From 2-02-FULL-62-17 sp046153355 (GTDB lineage: Bacteria > Pseudomonadota > Gammaproteobacteria > Burkholderiales > SG8-39), in the NCBI GenBank assembly GCA_046153355.1, contig JBJXEY010000120.1:1-9875 (forward strand): a DNA stretch of 9,875 nt. Reading direction: 5' to 3'. Shown here one piece after another: positions 6,242-9,875 of this stretch. The number at the start of each line of letters is the position of its first letter. Position 1 is the stretch's first letter. The notes under the pieces are model-generated. The model was not told where the DNA came from and did no database searches. It was given only the letters and a program-made list of their open reading frames with translations. The position numbers and the translations under genes are program-made.

Positions 6242-6395
6242 TATTTCTCCATTCCGAGGTCTATAACCAAGCGCGAGATTAACAGCGATTGTCGAGGGAC
6301 GAACTCTGACAAAGATCTTGTGTTGCCACGCATCGAGGCATTGTCGGGCGTGGGCAAGCTGTTGTACCTTGTCGGACTAGGCTCAAGGAACCTCT
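6242..6395. promoter_or_regulatory. Divergent intergenic region
   Basis: These 154 bases separate two genes transcribed away from each other, so promoters for both must lie here or just inside the genes. A TATAAC at 6262-6267 is a weak -10 candidate on the + strand, and the same bases give TTATAG on the - strand, but neither has a good -35 partner. The short palindrome AAGATCTT occurs near 6311-6318. I see no recognisable operator. Confidence 0.35.
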
Positions 6396-7364
6396 ATGAA
6401 CATCTTCTCGCATTGCACGGTTGTTTTTGCATTGATCGCGGCGGCGGGATCGACGCCGCTTGTGGCGCAGACTTATCCCAGCAAACCGATCCGTCTGATC
6501 GTCCCAACGGTTCCCGGCGGCAGCGTGGACCTGATTGCGCGCAAGCTGGGTCAAAAATTAAGCGACTCACTTGGCCAGCCGATCCTGGTTGAAAACCCCT
6601 CCGGGGCGGCCGGCGCCACAGGCACCAACATGGTGGTGCGCTCGGCGCCCGATGGTCATAGTCTGATATTCGTCACGGTGGGCCAGGTAATCGGCGTGAT
6701 TTTCCTTGCCAAGGATCTGCCCTACGACCCGGTGAAAGATTTGACGCCGGTGTTTCCTGCGGTGGAGGCGATTTCGCTGGTGGCGGTGCATCCTTCGGTG
6801 CCGGGCGGTACTTTGCGCGAGGTGCTCGATTACGCGCGCGCCAATCCTGGCAAGCTCGCCTATGGCAGTACGGGTGTCGGTTCGTACTTTCATTTGTCGA
6901 TTGAAAAAATGAAACAGGAATCGGGCGTGGATTTGCTGCATGTGCCCTACAAGGGCATGCCGCCGTTGATGAACGATCTGGCGGGCGGACGTATTCAATT
7001 TGCGTTTGGCGCGGTGGCGTCGATGGCGGCGTTCTCCTCCCGTATCAAGGTGATCGCCACCACCGAGTCCAAGCGATGGAGCGTGATGCCCACTGTGCCC
7101 GCCGCGGTGGAATCGGTTCCGGGTTTCGAGAAGGTGCCCACCTGGTATGCGTTTTTCGCCCCCGCCGGCCTGCCGCGCGCCATTCAAATGCGTATCAACG
7201 CGGAATTGAACAAGAGCCTAGAATCGGCGGATGTTCGCCAATGGGTGGACGAGAACGGCATGGTGGGCATCGGCGGCAGTCCGGAGCAGCTCGCGGCGAT
7301 GCATAAAAAAGGAATCGACGTATATGGCCGGATTATCAAGGCCGCCGGTATTAAACCGGAATGA
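6396..7364 (+). CDS. Bug-family (TctC-like) periplasmic solute-binding receptor
   Basis: The 322-residue protein is full length for the family. An N-terminal signal peptide (hydrophobic VVFALIAAAG, about 9-18, likely cleaved near VA-Q at 24/25) sends it to the periplasm. The mature protein opens with TYPSKPIRLIVPTVPGGSVD, the hallmark Bug start, followed by LVENPSGAAGATGTNMV, VPYKGMPPLMNDLAGGRIQF and the C-terminal FAPAGLPRAIQMRINAELN. The family binds carboxylated or aromatic acids and amides and usually hands them to a TctAB-type membrane permease. No permease gene is in this window, so it may act as an orphan receptor, as is common in Burkholderiales. AAGGA lies six bases before the ATG. 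It precedes the molybdenum hydroxylase gene by 102 bp on the same strand, so a shared substrate is likely but unproven. Confidence 0.95.
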   Translation: MNIFSHCTVVFALIAAAGSTPLVAQTYPSKPIRLIVPTVPGGSVDLIARKLGQKLSDSLGQPILVENPSGAAGATGTNMVVRSAPDGHSLIFVTVGQVIGVIFLAKDLPYDPVKDLTPVFPAVEAISLVAVHPSVPGGTLREVLDYARANPGKLAYGSTGVGSYFHLSIEKMKQESGVDLLHVPYKGMPPLMNDLAGGRIQFAFGAVASMAAFSSRIKVIATTESKRWSVMPTVPAAVESVPGFEKVPTWYAFFAPAGLPRAIQMRINAELNKSLESADVRQWVDENGMVGIGGSPEQLAAMHKKGIDVYGRIIKAAGIKPE

Positions 7365-7376
7365 GGATTGAATTGG

Positions 7377-7395
7377 TCTGGTGAGGTACGCCAGA
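7377..7395 (+). terminator. Weak terminator-like hairpin after the Bug gene
   Basis: TCTGGTG and CGCCAGA form a 7-bp stem with one G-U pair and a 5-nt loop. Five bases later comes a T-rich run (7401-7411). The gap before the T-run and the modest stem make termination partial at best. Confidence 0.3.
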
Positions 7396-7409
7396 TAAGG
7401 ATTTTGTTT

Positions 7410-7427
7410 TTAAATTGCCTTAAATTG
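7410..7427 (+). repeat. Tandem direct repeat TTAAATTG upstream of the hydroxylase gene
   Basis: TTAAATTG occurs twice with a 2-bp spacer (CC), giving a 10-bp period, close to one helical turn. It lies 40 to 57 bases before the ATG of the downstream gene in an AT-rich patch. It could be part of the promoter or a regulator site. No consensus was recognised. Confidence 0.4.
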
Positions 7428-7466
7428 TTAATCGTTTCGTGACATTGTTTTTGTAAAGGAAGCATC

Positions 7467-9794
7467 ATGGGTTTATACGGAGTCGGTCAGTCGGTTTTGC
7501 GTGAGGAAGATCCGCGTTTGTTGAAGGGCCGCGGCAAGTACGTGGATGATGTGAGAATCGCGGGCGAAGCGCGTGGGTTTGTTTTGCGTTCGCCGCATGC
7601 GCACGCCAAGTTGGGCAAAATCAATGCCGAGGCCGCGAAAGCCGCGCCTGGCGTGCTGGCGGTTTTGACTGGGGACGATCTCAAGGAGCGTGGCCTGGGC
7701 GCGCCGCGTCCGGTGGTGCCGCGTAAGAAAAGCGATGGTTCGCCGGCGTTCGTTACGCCGCAGCCGCTGCTGGCACAAGCTTACGTGCGCTACGTGGGTG
7801 AGCCGGGGGTGTTTATCGTTGCGGACACCTTGAATCAAGCCAAGGACGCCGCCGAGTTGATTGAAGTTGAATACGACCCGCTGCCTTCGGTGGTGACGCC
7901 CGAGGCGTCTCTCGCCCCCGGCGCACCGCCAGTATTCGCCAACAATCCCGGCAACGAAGCCTTCTACCACGAGGCCGGTGACAAAGCCGCCACCGACGCT
8001 GCGTTCGCCAAGGCTGTCAAGATCATCCGCCATAAAATTGTCGTCAATCGCGTGACTACCAATTCGATGGAGCCGCGCGGTTGCTTGGCCGAATTTGATT
8101 CGGAAGAAGCCCGCTATACCCTGCGTGCCACCATTCAATCGGCGCATGGCACACGTTCGGCCATCGCCGATCAGATATTCAAGATCCCGCAAAGCAAGCT
8201 GCGTGTTGTCTGCGACAACATGGGCGGCGGCTTTGGCATGAAGGGTGGGGCGTCGGCGGAGTATTCGCTCGCGATGTGGGCGGCTGAGATCACTGGACGG
8301 GCGGTGAAATGGATTTCCGAGCGCGGTGAGGGCATTTTGTCGGATGAGCAGGCGCGCGACAGCGTCATCGAAGCAGAACTCGCGCTGGATAAAGATGCCA
8401 AGTTCCTCGGCCTTCGCACCGTGCACAAATGCGCGATAGGTGCCTACAACACCTCGGATCGCAATGTGAACCCGACCATGGTGGCCATCGCTTGTCTTAA
8501 CAACACCTATATGTTTGAAGGCGTGCATGCCAAGGTGATCGGCGCGCTCACCAACACCATGCGCATCGCGTTTTATCGCGGTGGTGGCCGGCCTGAGCCT
8601 TTGTACGCGGTGGAAACCATCGTCGATGTGGCCGCGAAAGAGCTTGGCATGGACGCGGCGGAAATCCGCCGTCGCAATGCCATCCCACCCTCGGCCATGC
8701 CTTACACCACGCCGTTCAAGCAGAAATACGACTGCGGTGAATTTGCGCGGACCATGGAAGAGTGCATGGTGCGTTACGGCTATGGTGATATTGAAAAACG
8801 CAGGGCCGATGCAAAAAAACGCGGCAAGATTTTGGGCGTGGGCCTGGGGTTGCTGGTGGAACCTGCGGCGGGCCGCGACTACGAACACGTCGAAGTGCGC
8901 TTCGATCCTTCCGGCAACGCTACCTTGATCTGTGGCTCGATGGATCATGGCCAGGGCCATGGCACCACCTTCAAGCAGGTGCTCTCTGATCGCCTGGGAT
9001 TGGATTCGGACAATATCCGTTACGTTTTTGGCGACACCGATGTGGTCACACAGGGCGTCGGTACTTTCGGCTCGCGCTCGGCGGTGTTGGCGGGTTCTTC
9101 GGTGGTGATGGCCGCCGATCGCATTATCGAAAAAGGCAAGAAGATCGCCGCGCATCTCTTGGAAGCAGCGGACGCTGACATTGTCTTCGCCAAAGGCAAA
9201 TTTACCGTGGGCGGCACCGACCGTTCGGTGGGCTTGATGGAAGTGGCGAAAAAATCCTTCAATCAAGACAGCATGCCCAAGGGTTTGGAAGCGGGCCTGT
9301 ATTCTCGTGCCGACTACGGTGGAGATACCGCGACCTTCCCCAATGGCACGCATATCTGCGAAGTGGAAGTCGATGCCGATACCGGTCACGTGGACATGAC
9401 CCGTTACTTCGCCGTCGACGATGTTGGCGTGATGATCAACCCGATGTTGTGCGAAGGGCAGATTTTTGGCGGCATCGTGCAGGGCGCAGGGCAGGCCTTG
9501 TTGGAAGACCTGCATTACGACCGTGAAAACGGTCAGTTGGTGACCGGTTCCTTTATGGACTACTGCATGCCACGCGCCGACGATTACTGCGAGTTCGATC
9601 TGCACAATATCGTTGTGCCGACGAAGAAAAATCCGCTGGGTGTGAAGGGCGCGGGCGAGGCGGGTACTTGCGGTGCGCTGCCGACTGTGATGAATGCGGT
9701 CAACGATGCGCTGTCGCAAATCGGCGCCAAACGCATCGAAATGCCGGCCACGCAGGAGCGCGTCTGGCGGGCGTTGCGATCCGTCAACGCTTAA
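7467..9794 (+). CDS. Xanthine dehydrogenase/CoxL-family molybdopterin-binding large subunit
   Basis: The 775-residue protein is full length for the large subunit of molybdenum hydroxylases, which insert oxygen from water into aromatic or aldehyde substrates. The N-terminus GVGQSVLREEDPRLLKGRGK is the usual opening of the a/b hammerhead domain (to about 140). In the cofactor domain are NSMEPRG (199-205), MGGGFGMKGG (252-261), AFYRGGGRPEP (368-378), GSMDHGQGHGT (490-500), GVGTFGSRSA (530-539) and VKGAGEAG (726-733), with Glu731 as the predicted catalytic base. The CO-dehydrogenase signature AYRCSFR is absent, so it is not a true CO dehydrogenase. AAGGA lies six bases before the ATG. No 2Fe-2S or FAD subunit gene adjoins it: Bug genes flank it on both sides. 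It must therefore borrow partners from elsewhere or use another electron acceptor. The substrate is not predictable. Confidence 0.95.
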   Translation: MGLYGVGQSVLREEDPRLLKGRGKYVDDVRIAGEARGFVLRSPHAHAKLGKINAEAAKAAPGVLAVLTGDDLKERGLGAPRPVVPRKKSDGSPAFVTPQPLLAQAYVRYVGEPGVFIVADTLNQAKDAAELIEVEYDPLPSVVTPEASLAPGAPPVFANNPGNEAFYHEAGDKAATDAAFAKAVKIIRHKIVVNRVTTNSMEPRGCLAEFDSEEARYTLRATIQSAHGTRSAIADQIFKIPQSKLRVVCDNMGGGFGMKGGASAEYSLAMWAAEITGRAVKWISERGEGILSDEQARDSVIEAELALDKDAKFLGLRTVHKCAIGAYNTSDRNVNPTMVAIACLNNTYMFEGVHAKVIGALTNTMRIAFYRGGGRPEPLYAVETIVDVAAKELGMDAAEIRRRNAIPPSAMPYTTPFKQKYDCGEFARTMEECMVRYGYGDIEKRRADAKKRGKILGVGLGLLVEPAAGRDYEHVEVRFDPSGNATLICGSMDHGQGHGTTFKQVLSDRLGLDSDNIRYVFGDTDVVTQGVGTFGSRSAVLAGSSVVMAADRIIEKGKKIAAHLLEAADADIVFAKGKFTVGGTDRSVGLMEVAKKSFNQDSMPKGLEAGLYSRADYGGDTATFPNGTHICEVEVDADTGHVDMTRYFAVDDVGVMINPMLCEGQIFGGIVQGAGQALLEDLHYDRENGQLVTGSFMDYCMPRADDYCEFDLHNIVVPTKKNPLGVKGAGEAGTCGALPTVMNAVNDALSQIGAKRIEMPATQERVWRALRSVNA

Positions 9795-9875
9795 TCGGGC
9801 TGCGCCCCGGACGCCTTGACAATAGGCGCCCATTTCTCGATTTCCGATTTGATATAGGCGTCGAACTGCTCGGGG
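9791..9875 (-). CDS. C-terminal end of another Bug-family receptor, cut by the window edge
   Basis: On the - strand the last 84 bases read PEQFDAYIKSEIEKWAPIVK then ASGAQPD and TAA. The pattern P-x-x-F-x-x-Y/F-I-x-x-E-x-x-KW-x-x-I/V-V-K-x-x-G is the standard C-terminus of Bug receptors. Most of the gene lies to the right of the window. It converges on the hydroxylase gene and the two stop codons overlap within TTAA (9791-9794). The call rests on 27 residues, but the pattern is distinctive. Confidence 0.75.
   Translation of the reverse strand, partial: PEQFDAYIKSEIEKWAPIVKASGAQPD

Noticed and set aside
6567..7187. A 206-codon open frame on the - strand inside the intact Bug gene
   Set aside because: It is Arg- and His-rich low-information sequence opposite a well-recognised gene; no start signal or family resemblance.
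7467..9794. Naming the large subunit as CO dehydrogenase CoxL
   Set aside because: The active-site signature with Cys (AYRCSFR) is replaced by FYRGGGRPE, so it is a relative and not a true CO dehydrogenase.
7473..9833. A 786-codon open frame on the - strand covering almost the whole hydroxylase gene
   Set aside because: It is an antisense shadow of a GC-rich gene: His- and Arg-rich with no domain resemblance, whereas the + strand frame has every family motif.
1..9875. CRISPR array, tRNA or rRNA genes
   Set aside because: No regularly spaced repeats, cloverleaf-like segments or conserved rRNA stretches were seen on either strand.

Overview
The window looks like chromosome from a betaproteobacterium of the Burkholderiales type. 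This is inferred from the repeated Bug-family periplasmic receptor genes (one complete, one fragment, one running off the right edge), the CoxL-like large subunit and the composition. No rRNA, tRNA or other direct taxonomic marker is present. It falls into three blocks.

Left block (1-2418): three tightly coupled genes on the + strand form a probable defence or restriction-like operon. They are the C-terminal part of a DUF262 (ParB/Srx-fold, GmrS-like) protein cut by the window edge, a HEPN protein of the MAE_28990/MAE_18760 type with an intact R-x4-H motif, and a complete C5 cytosine DNA methyltransferase. Stop and start codons abut (TGA-ATG) or overlap (ATGA), so the genes are almost certainly translated together. 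The methyltransferase would mark self DNA. The DUF262 and HEPN proteins are the candidate sensor and effector, and no conventional restriction endonuclease gene is visible. This is the best candidate for a poorly described system here. About 320 bases with no convincing gene follow.

Middle block (2733-5248): an end-to-end IS66-family insertion sequence of 2,500 bp. It has 22-bp terminal inverted repeats (20/22 identical) and a perfect 8-bp target duplication, CAAGCCCG. All its genes lie on the - strand in the order tnpA-tnpB-tnpC. The copy looks damaged: tnpC carries an in-frame TAA that splits the transposase, and tnpA has lost its normal stop through a frame change and is fused to tnpB. Two regulatory-looking structures stand out: a perfect 10-bp hairpin hiding the tnpA ribosome-binding site, and a palindrome-rich, AT-rich spacer between tnpB and tnpC.

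Right block (5271-9875): a metabolic region. On the - strand lie the C-terminal remnant of a Bug receptor gene and, upstream of it, a carboxymuconolactone-decarboxylase-family gene. Diverging from these on the + strand are an intact Bug receptor with signal peptide and then a complete molybdenum hydroxylase large subunit without its iron-sulfur and FAD partner genes. Another Bug receptor gene converges on it from the right, the two stop codons sharing the four bases TTAA. The block would suit uptake and oxidative breakdown of an organic acid or aromatic compound, but the substrate cannot be read from the sequence.
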